From assembly GCA_002450155.1 (NCBI GenBank), contig DJYO01000013.1:62001-126000 (forward strand): 64,000 nucleotides of DNA, in the 5' to 3' direction. The stretch is from Mageeibacillus sp. UBA6976 (GTDB lineage Bacteria > Bacillota > Clostridia > Saccharofermentanales > Saccharofermentanaceae). Under the pieces are notes generated by a model. It did no database searches, was not told where the DNA came from, and saw only the letters and a list, made by a program, of their open reading frames with translations. Made by a program: the position numbers and the translations under genes. Numbering within the stretch: the stretch's first letter is position 1; each line of letters opens with the position of its first letter. Shown here piece after piece: positions 16,752 to 26,441 of this stretch.

Positions 16752-19427
16752 TAAGAGATTAACTGTAATATAGACAGCTGTCACTGCTATAGATACTATT
16801 GCTGATTCCTTAAGGGCAAATATCGAAGATGTGATCTTAACAGAATGCTCTCCTGCTGTAACGTAAAGGGCAGTAAGGCCTGTTGCTGACTTATAGACCT
16901 TGGCATCTTCGCCATCGATCTCGGCGTGCCAGGATACAGAATAAGGCAAAGCGAGCATAAGATAACAATCCCTTGGCGCATCGATATCAAGACTGTAAGA
17001 ATCTGTTCTGCTGTCAAAAATGATATCGTCCGGTCCGGCTGCAATATCAAGTCGTGCAATATTCCTGTCTATCTCATCAAAGGTCCTGGCATAGATCCTG
17101 AGATCTGTAAGCTTATAAACACCTTCATGAGCGAAGCATATCCTGATCATGTTTACAGGAACGGTTATGGAATTGTTATTTACGATCCAGTCCTTTATGC
17201 CGCTGTACATATGGAGATTGCCATTGAGGAAATACAGATTCTCAGAGGTAAAGCGCTCGCCTGAGGTATCATAGGTATCAACAAAGAGCTCGGCCTCGCC
17301 CTCGCTGCCCCTGTCAAACTCGAGCCCTTCAAAGTAAGTATAGATCTGGCAGTTATTTACCTCCGGGATCATAAGTGTAACTGTTCCGCCGTCAGATGTA
17401 ACATTGAATGTCAAGTCATCTGTGATCTCGATCCCCTCTGTATCAACTATCTCATATTCGAGTTCATCATCATCGATAATAAGATCTGCAAGGCTGTCTG
17501 TAGCATATTCGCTGTCTAATATAACTGCCTGGAGCATAACTTGCTGGCGCTCCTCGGGAGATAACGTAAGATAGTCATCGTAAGATATGGCTCTGTCCAT
17601 AAAGTATGCTATGGAATAAGTCCTGTCTGAGCTGTACTCGGTGACCTTATCCGCATCTATATTGAAGGTCTGTCCCTCTATATCGTAGCCATAAGGGCGG
17701 CTTACCTGCTCATCGGATTTGATAAAGACATGGTTTACTCCAAACAGGGCAAGGAGTTCAGTTCTCTGATCAAGATGCCTGTAGCCGCCGTTCCAGGGCT
17801 GCTTATGCAGAGCGATCTGTCTCATCATGGTCTCCACATCGGAGTTACACATATTGTTGTACATATCGAAGGAATTGACGCCTACAACAGAGGTGGCATT
17901 GCGCACCCTGTAAAGATTATATGTCTCTACCCTCTCACCGTCTCCAAGATCGAATCTGTCTTTGACAGGTCCGAGGCCGCCCTCGTAGATCTTATGCAGG
18001 GCAGTCTTTCTGGGGATAAGTCCGTTAAGCAGTCCGACGCTCATATCAGGATTGAAGGCGATAAAAGACGGTGTTACTATCCCAAGGCAAAGGACTGATG
18101 CCAGAATAGCAGGATATGCCTTCTTTAGTCCGGAAACTGATCCCAGATATACTGCAAGGCCGGAGAGGACCGTAAGGATAGCGGAGGAATAGTAAAGAGG
18201 CTTATCAAAACCTATATCGTTAAAGTGATTCAGCGCTACCACGGTAAAGCTGTACAGACAGGATACGGCAAGAGCTATAATCTTCTTGTCCCTGGAAATT
18301 TCTTTAAGTTCTATCAGCATATCAGTTACTATCATCCCTACACAAAGATCAAAGATCCAGACCCATCTGTTGGACGGATAGCTCATGCCGTTCATTATAT
18401 GTCCGAAGTAAGGATTAAGCAGCCCCAGAAGTGACAGGATAAATCCGGTCTTAAGCATCCTATGTCCCTTCGTAAGATACATAAGCGCTATAAGAGGGAC
18501 TGCAATCGCAGCAAAACCGACATAACAGTCTCTGCCGAGCATGTTGAAGAAACTGGTGAATCCCGATACAAAACCCTGATAAAAATCAGGCTCATAGGCG
18601 AATCCTATTACGTAATCAGCAGACATCCTCTCGGATGTCAGGATCTTGGCAAGTGTAGGAACGTAGGCAACAGATGCCATGCCAATGGAGAAGATCGCAC
18701 AAAGAGCAAACCTGCCTGCCTTGCCAAAGCCCTGTCTTATGGTGATCCTGCGTTCTTTAAGCTCAATAAGGAAACGGACTATGCAATAGACAAGGACCGC
18801 GACACTTGCCATATAGGCAAAGTAAAACTGGGTAAGGAAAGCTATGGTAAGCGAGAATACCAGGAAGCCGTGTTTATTCTCCTCCCAGAGCTTAATAGTC
18901 CCAAGCATGATAAGCGGGAATACATACATGAATTCAACACACGAGGATTCCTGAAACACCATGTACATAGAACCTGAGAAGGTATATACGGCTGCACCTG
19001 CAAGGCAGGCCCAAAGAGGTCTTTTGCGGTAGCCTGCAAAAACCATAAAGACAAGACCTGACAGATAGCACTTAAGGACGATCATGATATCGAAGCCGTA
19101 CTCTGCGAATCTTTCGGGAATAAACATGGACAGCATATACATGGGGTCTGTTGCGATAAGATACTCCTGACCAATGCCGTAACTTGTTATATAGCTCTGG
19201 AAATGAAGCCTGCCCGTCCTAAAGAAATCAAGGAATCCGTTCCTCAGGATCCTCCCCGTAAGGAGGTAGCTTATAAAGTGCTGCTCAAGCCCGTCTGTCC
19301 TTCTTATGGGAGATACACGGGCCTTAAGGATCCATACAAAAAAGCAGACGGCAAATAAGACCGCAAACATTGCTGTGTAGGCGATAAATGCCTTAAGCTT
19401 ATCGTTTGATCTCAGACTGCTTCGCAT
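16698..19427 (-). CDS. YfhO-family polytopic membrane protein
   Basis: 909 residues. About 12 membrane helices in the first two thirds are followed by a large extracytoplasmic beta-rich region and a final helix before RKLLKFFKRNRL. The start (LRSNDKLKAFIAYTAMFA) and the loop RRTDGLEQHFISYLLTGR fit the YfhO family. These are GT-C-fold proteins linked to glycosylation of lipoteichoic acid or other surface polymers. The substrate is not deducible. AAGGAT lies before the ATG. The gene overlaps the end of the GGDEF-EAL gene on the opposite strand. Confidence 0.85.
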   Translation of the reverse strand: MRSSLRSNDKLKAFIAYTAMFAVLFAVCFFVWILKARVSPIRRTDGLEQHFISYLLTGRILRNGFLDFFRTGRLHFQSYITSYGIGQEYLIATDPMYMLSMFIPERFAEYGFDIMIVLKCYLSGLVFMVFAGYRKRPLWACLAGAAVYTFSGSMYMVFQESSCVEFMYVFPLIMLGTIKLWEENKHGFLVFSLTIAFLTQFYFAYMASVAVLVYCIVRFLIELKERRITIRQGFGKAGRFALCAIFSIGMASVAYVPTLAKILTSERMSADYVIGFAYEPDFYQGFVSGFTSFFNMLGRDCYVGFAAIAVPLIALMYLTKGHRMLKTGFILSLLGLLNPYFGHIMNGMSYPSNRWVWIFDLCVGMIVTDMLIELKEISRDKKIIALAVSCLYSFTVVALNHFNDIGFDKPLYYSSAILTVLSGLAVYLGSVSGLKKAYPAILASVLCLGIVTPSFIAFNPDMSVGLLNGLIPRKTALHKIYEGGLGPVKDRFDLGDGERVETYNLYRVRNATSVVGVNSFDMYNNMCNSDVETMMRQIALHKQPWNGGYRHLDQRTELLALFGVNHVFIKSDEQVSRPYGYDIEGQTFNIDADKVTEYSSDRTYSIAYFMDRAISYDDYLTLSPEERQQVMLQAVILDSEYATDSLADLIIDDDELEYEIVDTEGIEITDDLTFNVTSDGGTVTLMIPEVNNCQIYTYFEGLEFDRGSEGEAELFVDTYDTSGERFTSENLYFLNGNLHMYSGIKDWIVNNNSITVPVNMIRICFAHEGVYKLTDLRIYARTFDEIDRNIARLDIAAGPDDIIFDSRTDSYSLDIDAPRDCYLMLALPYSVSWHAEIDGEDAKVYKSATGLTALYVTAGEHSVKITSSIFALKESAIVSIAVTAVYITVNLLSGERIRKLLKFFKRNRL

Positions 19428-19487
19428 TATCCTTATGGGCTCCTTGGACAGATATGCGTAATTATATCATTACTATCTATAATTATT

Positions 19488-19516
19488 TTGACCATTTGTG
19501 CTATAGGTGATATTAT
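19488..19516 (+). promoter_or_regulatory. promoter of the acyl-CoA ligase/symporter operon
   Basis: TTGACC (19488-19493) and TATTAT (19511-19516) are spaced by exactly 17 bp. They are followed after about 20 nt by AAGGAGG and the ATG at 19548. Confidence 0.65.
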
Positions 19517-19547
19517 TTTTTAGCTATAAATAATAAGGAGGCAAGAT

Positions 19548-21185
19548 ATGCCCGTTACAGAATTATTAGAGCGTAACGCCCGTGAATGCGGAAACGAAGT
19601 CGCCCTGGTAGAGCTCAATCCCGATACTGAGGACACCCGTAAGTATTCATTCAAGGAATTTGACCTCGTTCAGCAGACAACTCACAGACCTTACAGGAGA
19701 CAGATCACATGGCAGGTCTTCGACGAGAAAGCAAACCGAGTTGCAAACATGCTTCTTGACAGAGGTATCGTCAAGGGAGACCGTGTTGCAATATTAATGT
19801 TTAATTGTCTCGAGTGGCTCCCTATCTACTTTGGTATCTTAAAGACCGGAGCTATAGCAGTCCCCTTCAACTTCAGATATACGGCTAATGAGATCGCTTA
19901 TTGCGCAGACCTGGCGGATGTATCGGTGCTTCTTTTCGGACCGGAATTCATAGACCGCATCAACACTAATGCGGATGCCATATCTTTAAACCGTCTGCTC
20001 ATCTATGTAGGTGACGGCGCCTGTCCACAGTTTGCAGAATCCTACTGGGATATGGTCGCAGACTACCCCAGCACAACTCCCGGCATCAAGCTTACCGAAG
20101 AAGACCTGGCTGCGATCTATTTCTCCTCCGGAACAACAGGTTTCCCCAAGGCGATCCTGCACCCTCACAGAAGCCTTACACAGGCTGCCGAGATGGAAGC
20201 TGTACACCATGAAACCACAAAAGACGACTGCTTCCTCTGCATTCCTCCCCTCTACCATACCGGAGCTAAGTTCCACTGGATGGGTTCTCTTTGGACAAAG
20301 AGCAAGGCAGTCCTGCTCAAGGGCACCAAGCCTGAAGTTATCCTTAAGGCTGTATCAGATGAGCACTGCACTATCGTATGGCTCCTGGTACCGTGGGCTC
20401 AGGATATCCTCGATGCATTGGACAGCGGCGAGATAAAGCTCTCTGATTACGATCTCTCCCAGTGGAGACTTATGCATATCGGTGCACAGCCTGTCCCCCC
20501 GTCACTGATCCGCCATTGGAAGGAATACTTCCCTAACCATCAGTACGACACGAACTATGGCCTGTCAGAATCAACCGGCCCCGGCTGCGTGCATCTCGGA
20601 CTTGCCAATACCCATAAGGTCGGCGCGATCGGTGTCCCCGGATACCGCTGGGAGTGTAAGATCGTAGATGAGAACGGTAATACCGTTCCTGACGGCGAAG
20701 TCGGAGAGCTCTGCGTCAAGGGCCCCGGCGTAATGCTGGAATATTACCATAATCCCGAAGCTACAGCTGAGACCCTTCGTGACGGCTGGCTCTTTACCGG
20801 CGATATGGCCATGAAGGACGAGGACGGATTCTACTTCCTGGTAGACCGCAAAAAGGATGTTATCGTCTCAGGCGGTGAGAATATCTATCCTGTCGAGATC
20901 GAGAACTTCCTCCAGGAATACCCCAAGGTAAAGGACGTTGCTGTTATCGGTCTTCCTGACAAGAGGCTCGGAGAGATTACAGGTGCTATCGTAGAGGCTC
21001 TCCCCGGCAGCAACTGCACAGAAGAGGAACTGGAGAAGTTCTGCTCACAGCTCCCCCGTTATAAGAGACCTAAGAAGATCATATTGGCAGACGTTCCGAG
21101 AAATGCCACAGGCAAGATCGAGAAGCCGCTGCTCCGCAAGAGATATGGTGCTGACAGGCTCGTAGAGCAAGAGAACAGATCATAA
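19548..21185 (+). CDS. AMP-forming acyl-CoA synthetase/ligase
   Basis: 545 residues, typical for the ANL superfamily. It activates a carboxylic acid as acyl-AMP and transfers it to CoA. Visible motifs are the P-loop FSSGTTGFPKAILHPH, YGLSESTG, DGWLFTGDMA, DRKKDVIVSGGENIYPVEIE and the C-terminal PRNATGKIEKPLL with the catalytic lysine. Residues about 32-55 hold an unusual basic insertion (QQTTHRPYRRQITWQ) that I cannot place. The substrate is not readable; medium-chain or aromatic acids are possible. The next gene is a symporter 30 bp downstream, so the pair may import and activate one acid. Confidence 0.88.
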   Translation: MPVTELLERNARECGNEVALVELNPDTEDTRKYSFKEFDLVQQTTHRPYRRQITWQVFDEKANRVANMLLDRGIVKGDRVAILMFNCLEWLPIYFGILKTGAIAVPFNFRYTANEIAYCADLADVSVLLFGPEFIDRINTNADAISLNRLLIYVGDGACPQFAESYWDMVADYPSTTPGIKLTEEDLAAIYFSSGTTGFPKAILHPHRSLTQAAEMEAVHHETTKDDCFLCIPPLYHTGAKFHWMGSLWTKSKAVLLKGTKPEVILKAVSDEHCTIVWLLVPWAQDILDALDSGEIKLSDYDLSQWRLMHIGAQPVPPSLIRHWKEYFPNHQYDTNYGLSESTGPGCVHLGLANTHKVGAIGVPGYRWECKIVDENGNTVPDGEVGELCVKGPGVMLEYYHNPEATAETLRDGWLFTGDMAMKDEDGFYFLVDRKKDVIVSGGENIYPVEIENFLQEYPKVKDVAVIGLPDKRLGEITGAIVEALPGSNCTEEELEKFCSQLPRYKRPKKIILADVPRNATGKIEKPLLRKRYGADRLVEQENRS

Positions 21186-21215
21186 AGCAATAAATATAAA
21201 AGGGTGGTTTGAAGT

Positions 21216-22775
21216 ATGGTTATCAAGATAGTTTTTCTTGTTGTCTTCTTTGCTGTCATGATCCTTATCGGAGTCAAGACACGCAATAATGCAAAGAGTG
21301 TAGATGGATTCGTCCTGGGCGGAAGGTCAGCAGGTCCCTGGCTTACAGCCTTTGGATTCGGTACAAGTTATTTCTCAGCCGTTGTCTTTATCGGCTATGC
21401 CGGTCAGTTCGGCTGGAAGTACGGTATCGCATCCACATGGATCGGTATCGGCAATGCGGTTATCGGTTCTCTCCTGGCCTGGATAGTCCTGGGCAGAAGG
21501 ACAAGAGTCATGACCAAGCATCTTGACTCCAAGACGATGCCGGACTTCTTCGGCAAGAGATTTGACAGCACGCCCTTAAGGATCGCTGCTGCTCTCATCT
21601 CATTTGTATTCCTTATCCCCTACACTTCTTCCGTATATAACGGTCTGTCGAGACTGTTTAATATGGCTTTCAACATAGATTACAAGATCTGCATCATCAT
21701 AATGGCAGCTCTTACCTGTATCTATGTAGTCCTCGGCGGTTATATGGCTACAGTCGTAAACGACTTTGTCCAGGGCATAATAATGCTATTCGGCATAACG
21801 GCTGTCATCGTATCGGTAATTAATTCAAACGGCGGCTTTATCACTGCTCTTACCACGCTTTCACAGCAGGTATCAGATAACCCCGCCTCACCCGGATTGC
21901 AGGGGGCATTTGTATCCTTCTTCGGCCCTGACCCTCTTAACCTTGTAGGTGTAGTCATCCTGACCTCTCTTGGTACATGGGGTCTCCCTCAGATGGTCGG
22001 CAAGTTCTATGCGATCAAGGATGAGAAATCCATCAAGGCAGGCACAGTGATCTCCACGTTATTTGCAATAGTAGTTGCCGGCGGCTGCTATTTCTTAGGC
22101 GGATTTGCCAGACTCTACAAGGATGCAAATATCTATGCTGAGGATGGCTCAGTCAAATACGATTCCATCATCCCTACAATGCTTGAGAACCTTAATACTG
22201 TGTTAGTAGGTGTAGTCATCGTCCTGGTACTGTCAGCTTCTATGTCTACCCTGTCCTCGCTGGTACTTACATCAAGCTCAACATTCACACTTGACCTTAT
22301 TGCACTGATCGGAAACAAGAAGGACAATGACAAGAAGCAGCTTGAGAAGCGCAATCTCTTCATAATGAGACTTCTCCTTGTATTCTTCATTATCGTATCC
22401 GTTGCCCTCTCACTCAATCCGCCTACGTTCATAGCTCAGCTCATGGGCTATTCATGGGGCGCTCTGGCAGGTTCATTCCTTGCCCCCTTCCTCTATGGTC
22501 TTTATTGGAAGAGAACAACAAAGCTGTCTGTATGGGTAAGCTTTATTGCAGGTGTCGGCATCACGGTATCAAATATGTTCCTGCATTTCATTCAGTCACC
22601 TATCAATGCAGGTGCGGTAACAATGCTCTTAAGCCTGATCATCGTTCCCGTGGTAAGCCTTATCTCACCCAAGCCTGATAAAGATAAGACCGAAAGCATC
22701 TTTGCCTGCTACAACGAGACGGTCACAATTGAGAAGCGCTACAGTCTCCCGGAGGATGCTGATGAATCCAACTAA
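21216..22775 (+). CDS. sodium/solute symporter (SSS family)
   Basis: 519 residues with about 13 membrane helices. The N-terminal helix is followed by DGFVLGGRSAGPWLTAFGFG and SYFSAVVFIG, typical of the SSS family (PutP, PanF and monocarboxylate carriers), which couples solute uptake to Na+. The C-terminus is a short charged tail. It shares an operon and terminator with the upstream acyl-CoA ligase, which suggests that the solute is an organic acid. A weak ribosome binding site (AGGGTGG) lies upstream. Confidence 0.88.
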   Translation: MVIKIVFLVVFFAVMILIGVKTRNNAKSVDGFVLGGRSAGPWLTAFGFGTSYFSAVVFIGYAGQFGWKYGIASTWIGIGNAVIGSLLAWIVLGRRTRVMTKHLDSKTMPDFFGKRFDSTPLRIAAALISFVFLIPYTSSVYNGLSRLFNMAFNIDYKICIIIMAALTCIYVVLGGYMATVVNDFVQGIIMLFGITAVIVSVINSNGGFITALTTLSQQVSDNPASPGLQGAFVSFFGPDPLNLVGVVILTSLGTWGLPQMVGKFYAIKDEKSIKAGTVISTLFAIVVAGGCYFLGGFARLYKDANIYAEDGSVKYDSIIPTMLENLNTVLVGVVIVLVLSASMSTLSSLVLTSSSTFTLDLIALIGNKKDNDKKQLEKRNLFIMRLLLVFFIIVSVALSLNPPTFIAQLMGYSWGALAGSFLAPFLYGLYWKRTTKLSVWVSFIAGVGITVSNMFLHFIQSPINAGAVTMLLSLIIVPVVSLISPKPDKDKTESIFACYNETVTIEKRYSLPEDADESN

Positions 22776-22797
22776 ACTGTTTCTGTAAACCAAAAAC

Positions 22798-22837
22798 GCC
22801 CATAGTCTGGTAATTACCAAGATTATGGGCTTTTTTT
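22798..22837 (+). terminator. rho-independent terminator of the ligase/symporter operon
   Basis: The stem GCCCATAGTCT... AGATTATGGGC is followed by seven T residues, 22 bp after the symporter stop codon. Confidence 0.9.
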
Positions 22838-22858
22838 GTCTAAAGAATTACAACAGTA

Positions 22859-24571
22859 TCAGTAGTCTATCTTAAGATCTCCAAGGATGACAACATGGTC
22901 TACTTTGTTCATGATGCTTTCTGTTTCATCAGGGTTCTCATCTATGTAGCTAATCGGGATCCAGACAACGTCATTGCTCCTAAAGTAGGTCTCTACTATA
23001 TCAGCCACCTGGAAATAACTGTATAGACCGCTCTCCTCAAACAAGCTGTCATCCATTATCACCGCGTAGCTATCTTCAGTATAGTCAGAATTAGCGTCTG
23101 AAGCGTCCTCCAGGGCATTCCATATGCAGGGAGAAAACCCGTATGAGCTCTTATATCTCTCGAAGCCAAGAAGATAAGTTATGCCGAAATTAAATACCAG
23201 TAAAAGGAGCACTGATATACATAATACACAAGCTGATACTGTAAGCTTCATGCCTTCAAGATCAGACAGCTTCATTACGCAGACTGCACCTGTGATCCCC
23301 ATAAAGTAAATAGAAACAGTCCCGACATAACGATCAAATTCTCCCAGATGGATAGCTTCGTAAGGCGTCATGGAGAACAGATAAGTTGCCGTCAGCATGA
23401 TCTGATAGACTGCGTAAACAACCGCAAGGTAAGCCAGGAGCTTCCATAGCTTCCTGTCCTTGCAAAAGAACGCCAGAGCCCCAATGGTAATAAAGCAGAT
23501 CCATATCGCTCTTACTTCCGAAGGGCCAGATATCAGATCAATAGAATTAAGTATCACGCTGCCGATGACAGCGCCGGTAAGGTCTAAGGACTTATCCTCT
23601 ATGATACTGCTCCATCTGCTTATACTTGCCGCCTGTGCGCTTCCTGATATGTCAGGATAGATGAATGAGGCTCTTACCGAATATATGGCATAGAGCAAGA
23701 CCGGGAGTATCACCATAATGCTAAAGACGAGAAATCTCTTCTTATAAGAAGACTTCAGCAGGTAAAGGGCTGCAACAAACAGAGCGAGCAAAAGCCCCGA
23801 TAACTTGATAAGACCTAAAAAGGACAGTACCAAGACTATCGATATGATGTCTGTCTTATCAGGTTCAAAACGGCCACTTAATACCATGACCGCAGCACTT
23901 GAGGAAACAAGCCCGAGAACGCCGTCTACCAGGAGAGCATATGTTGTTATATTAGCTGAGCACAGCAATGCCGACATAAGACAAACAAATGCCAGGCTCA
24001 GGATATAGATCTTCTTTCCCTTCTCCTTCCTGACAACGCCTGTAAGGCTTAAGCAGCAGGCAAGGTTAAGTACAGACTGGGCCCAGAAACAATTCTCCGG
24101 GGCAAAGACCGTCATCCTTGTAAAATAGTAGATCCAGAGCGCAGTGCCCGGAGCATAGGTTACATAACTGATGTCAGGGGTCCTAGGCAACATGCCGTCA
24201 GCATTCATTGCCTTACAGATCCTAAACCAGTGACTGAAGTCGTCAGGATGCGAAGGACTGACACCCCGGGTGATAACGAAAGACCAGATGCTCCCTGCAA
24301 TGAAGATCCATATAACGGGGTCTGTAAGCATAGTCTTAATATCTTGAAGTATGTAGTCCTTACGCTTTGCAATGCATATAAAGCCAAATGCATAGACAAG
24401 GATCTGACCTGTCTTAAGAGAACCTGACAGCCCTGACATATACATTATCAGGACAACTGCAGATATATATGTGACCGGGAAAAAAGCTGACTCCTTCTTA
24501 AGCTCATTAGTATAGAAGGAATATGCTCCCATTGCTGCAATAATCGTCAGAGCTGTTAATAGAATACTCAT
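22859..24571 (-). CDS. polytopic membrane protein, GT-C-like, unknown function
   Basis: 570 residues with about 12 to 14 helices. An outside loop after the fourth helix carries SPSHPDDFSHWFRICKA and then SYVTYAPGTALWIYYF. An acidic pair in a loop of this type is typical of GT-C glycosyltransferases. The C-terminal 90 residues form a soluble extracytoplasmic segment (YSYFQVADIVETYFRSNDVV). No Shine-Dalgarno sequence is visible before the ATG. I cannot assign a named family with confidence. It is the third GT-C-like gene within 14 kb. Confidence 0.65.
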   Translation of the reverse strand: MSILLTALTIIAAMGAYSFYTNELKKESAFFPVTYISAVVLIMYMSGLSGSLKTGQILVYAFGFICIAKRKDYILQDIKTMLTDPVIWIFIAGSIWSFVITRGVSPSHPDDFSHWFRICKAMNADGMLPRTPDISYVTYAPGTALWIYYFTRMTVFAPENCFWAQSVLNLACCLSLTGVVRKEKGKKIYILSLAFVCLMSALLCSANITTYALLVDGVLGLVSSSAAVMVLSGRFEPDKTDIISIVLVLSFLGLIKLSGLLLALFVAALYLLKSSYKKRFLVFSIMVILPVLLYAIYSVRASFIYPDISGSAQAASISRWSSIIEDKSLDLTGAVIGSVILNSIDLISGPSEVRAIWICFITIGALAFFCKDRKLWKLLAYLAVVYAVYQIMLTATYLFSMTPYEAIHLGEFDRYVGTVSIYFMGITGAVCVMKLSDLEGMKLTVSACVLCISVLLLLVFNFGITYLLGFERYKSSYGFSPCIWNALEDASDANSDYTEDSYAVIMDDSLFEESGLYSYFQVADIVETYFRSNDVVWIPISYIDENPDETESIMNKVDHVVILGDLKIDY

Positions 24572-24634
24572 GCACCGGATCTTTCTGTTAAGAGATTAAC
24601 CATCATTACTAATAATTATACATATATCCCACTT

Positions 24635-24665
24635 AAAAAGGGCCATTGCGATAAAGCAATGACCC
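24635..24665 (-). terminator. rho-independent terminator of the iorAB-paaK-ACT operon
   Basis: On the minus strand GGGTCATTGC pairs with GCAATGGCCC around a TTTATC loop and is followed by TTTTT. It lies 22 nt after the ACT gene stop. Confidence 0.85.
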
Positions 24666-24686
24666 CGGGAAGTAATCTTTTGGATC

Positions 24687-25106
24687 TTAGATCTCGCTGT
24701 CAGACAGAGTCTTAACGCCTGCTGCTTCAAGGATCGCAGCAGCCTTGGCATCGTCATCAGTCTTGATCGCGATAGGAGCGCCGTCGCCATCGATAGAAAG
24801 ACCGTAAACATACTTGATATTAATACCTGCCGCATGGATCATGGCAACTACTTTTGCAAGACTGCCTACCGCGTCAGGAACTACAACGGCGATAATATCG
24901 TTAAGCCTTGCAGTAAAGGAAGCATCTGTAAGTATCTGCTTAGCCTTATCAGGATCTCTTGTGATAGCTCTTAAGACACCGTAATCCGTAGTATCAGCGA
25001 TACTTACAGAAAGTATGTCTATATTGCCGTTAGCAAGAGTCTTAAGGACCTCATCAAGTCTGCCCTCTCTGTTCTCCATAAATACTGTTAACTGTTTGAT
25101 AAGCAT
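24687..25106 (-). CDS. tandem ACT domain protein, amino-acid sensor
   Basis: 139 residues made of two ACT domains: MLIKQLTVFMENREGRLDEV and, from about residue 72, IIAVVVPDAVGSLAKVVAMI. ACT domains bind amino acids, often aromatic or branched. Free-standing proteins of this type are commonly placed beside paaK and ior genes. Here it is the last gene of that operon, 15 bp after paaK. It probably regulates arylacetate/aromatic amino-acid metabolism by sensing an amino acid; the ligand is inferred. The start has a strong AAGGAGGT. Confidence 0.88.
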   Translation of the reverse strand: MLIKQLTVFMENREGRLDEVLKTLANGNIDILSVSIADTTDYGVLRAITRDPDKAKQILTDASFTARLNDIIAVVVPDAVGSLAKVVAMIHAAGINIKYVYGLSIDGDGAPIAIKTDDDAKAAAILEAAGVKTLSDSEI

Positions 25107-25121
25107 ACAAATGACCTCCTT

Positions 25122-26423
25122 TTACTGATAGAGCTTACGCTTGTCTATAACATGCTTGGACTTGCCGTCAAAGTGCTCGAGACCATTGGGTTCAACAAGC
25201 TTGACCTTGGCATTAAGGCCGATAGCAGCCTTGAGCTTGTCGTGGACAGCCTTGGAGAGTCTGTCCAAACTCTGCATCTCGTCTGTGAATGCACTCTCTG
25301 CAACCTCGACCTGAACTTCAAGAGTATCCGAGTTGTTAACACGGTCAACAACCAGCATGTAATGAGGGGTCGTACCTTCGACAGTAAGGAGCGCAGCCTC
25401 GACCTGAGACGGGAATACGTTAACACCCTTGATGATGAGCATATCATCTGTTCTGCCTCTGAAACGCTGGATCCTGGCCATTGTTCTGCCGCACTCGCAC
25501 TTACCGTATTCAAGTGAAGTAAGATCTTTTGTCCTGTAGCGGATAAGAGGCATTCCTTCCTTTGTAAGATTAGTTATAACAAGCTCACCGTCTGAACCGG
25601 CAGGTACCTGCTTAAATGTAGCAGGATCTATGATCTCAGGGAGGAAATGGTCTTCCCAGATATGGAGGCCCTTGTGGTATTCGCAGTCACAGGCAACACC
25701 CGGACCCATCATCTCTGTAAGGCCATAGATATCGTAAGCCTTGATATGGAGTCTTGATTCCATCTGATCGCGCATCTCATCGGTCCAGGGCTCAGCGCCG
25801 CAGATAGCAGCCTTGAGCTTGATCTTATCGATAAGACCGGCCTTCTCAAGATCCTCTGCAACATGGAGCAGATAGGAAGGTGTGCAGGCAATCGCGGTAA
25901 CGTCGCAGTCGATCATCATATCGATGAGCTTCTTGGTATTACCAGTTGACATAGGCAGTACCATGGCACCGAGATACTCAGCTCCGTAGTGAGCTCCGAG
26001 TCCACCGGTAAAGAGTCCGTAGCCGTATCCGATCTGGATGATATCATCCCTTGTGATACCTGCCATCGAGAGACATCTTGCGACGCACTCGGACCAGATT
26101 TCGATATCTCTTCTTGTATAAACACCGATCTTGGGCTTGCCTGTTGTTCCTGAAGAAGCATGAACCCTGACCAGCTCTGATCTGGGAACTGCCGAAAGCC
26201 CGAAGGGATATGCCTTGTTAAGATCTTCATATGTGGTAAAAGGCAGTTTCTCGATGTCTTCGATGCCCCTGATATCTCCGGGCTCAAGACCTGCCTCCTG
26301 CATCTTCTTACGGTAATACTCAACATTGTGGTATACCCTGTTTACCATCTTAACAAGCCTGGCGCTCTGGAGCGCAGTTATCTCGTCTCTTGACATGCAT
26401 TCTTTTGACTCGTTCCAGATCAT
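25122..26423 (-). CDS. paaK: phenylacetate-CoA ligase (PaaK family)
   Basis: 433 residues, the family's usual length. It forms arylacetyl-CoA from the acid, ATP and CoA. Motifs are the P-loop SSGTTGKPKIGVYT, YGLTEMMGPG, a Cys-containing segment CDCEYHKGLHIWED, and RYRTKDLT with CECGRTMARI. The C-terminal domain carries DDMLIIKGVNVFPSQVEAAL. In an operon with indolepyruvate oxidoreductase it would supply or consume phenylacetyl-, hydroxyphenylacetyl- or indoleacetyl-CoA. AAGGAGACAA precedes the ATG. Exact substrate preference is unknown. Confidence 0.93.
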   Translation of the reverse strand: MIWNESKECMSRDEITALQSARLVKMVNRVYHNVEYYRKKMQEAGLEPGDIRGIEDIEKLPFTTYEDLNKAYPFGLSAVPRSELVRVHASSGTTGKPKIGVYTRRDIEIWSECVARCLSMAGITRDDIIQIGYGYGLFTGGLGAHYGAEYLGAMVLPMSTGNTKKLIDMMIDCDVTAIACTPSYLLHVAEDLEKAGLIDKIKLKAAICGAEPWTDEMRDQMESRLHIKAYDIYGLTEMMGPGVACDCEYHKGLHIWEDHFLPEIIDPATFKQVPAGSDGELVITNLTKEGMPLIRYRTKDLTSLEYGKCECGRTMARIQRFRGRTDDMLIIKGVNVFPSQVEAALLTVEGTTPHYMLVVDRVNNSDTLEVQVEVAESAFTDEMQSLDRLSKAVHDKLKAAIGLNAKVKLVEPNGLEHFDGKSKHVIDKRKLYQ

Positions 26424-26441
26424 AAATTGTCTCCTTGTATT

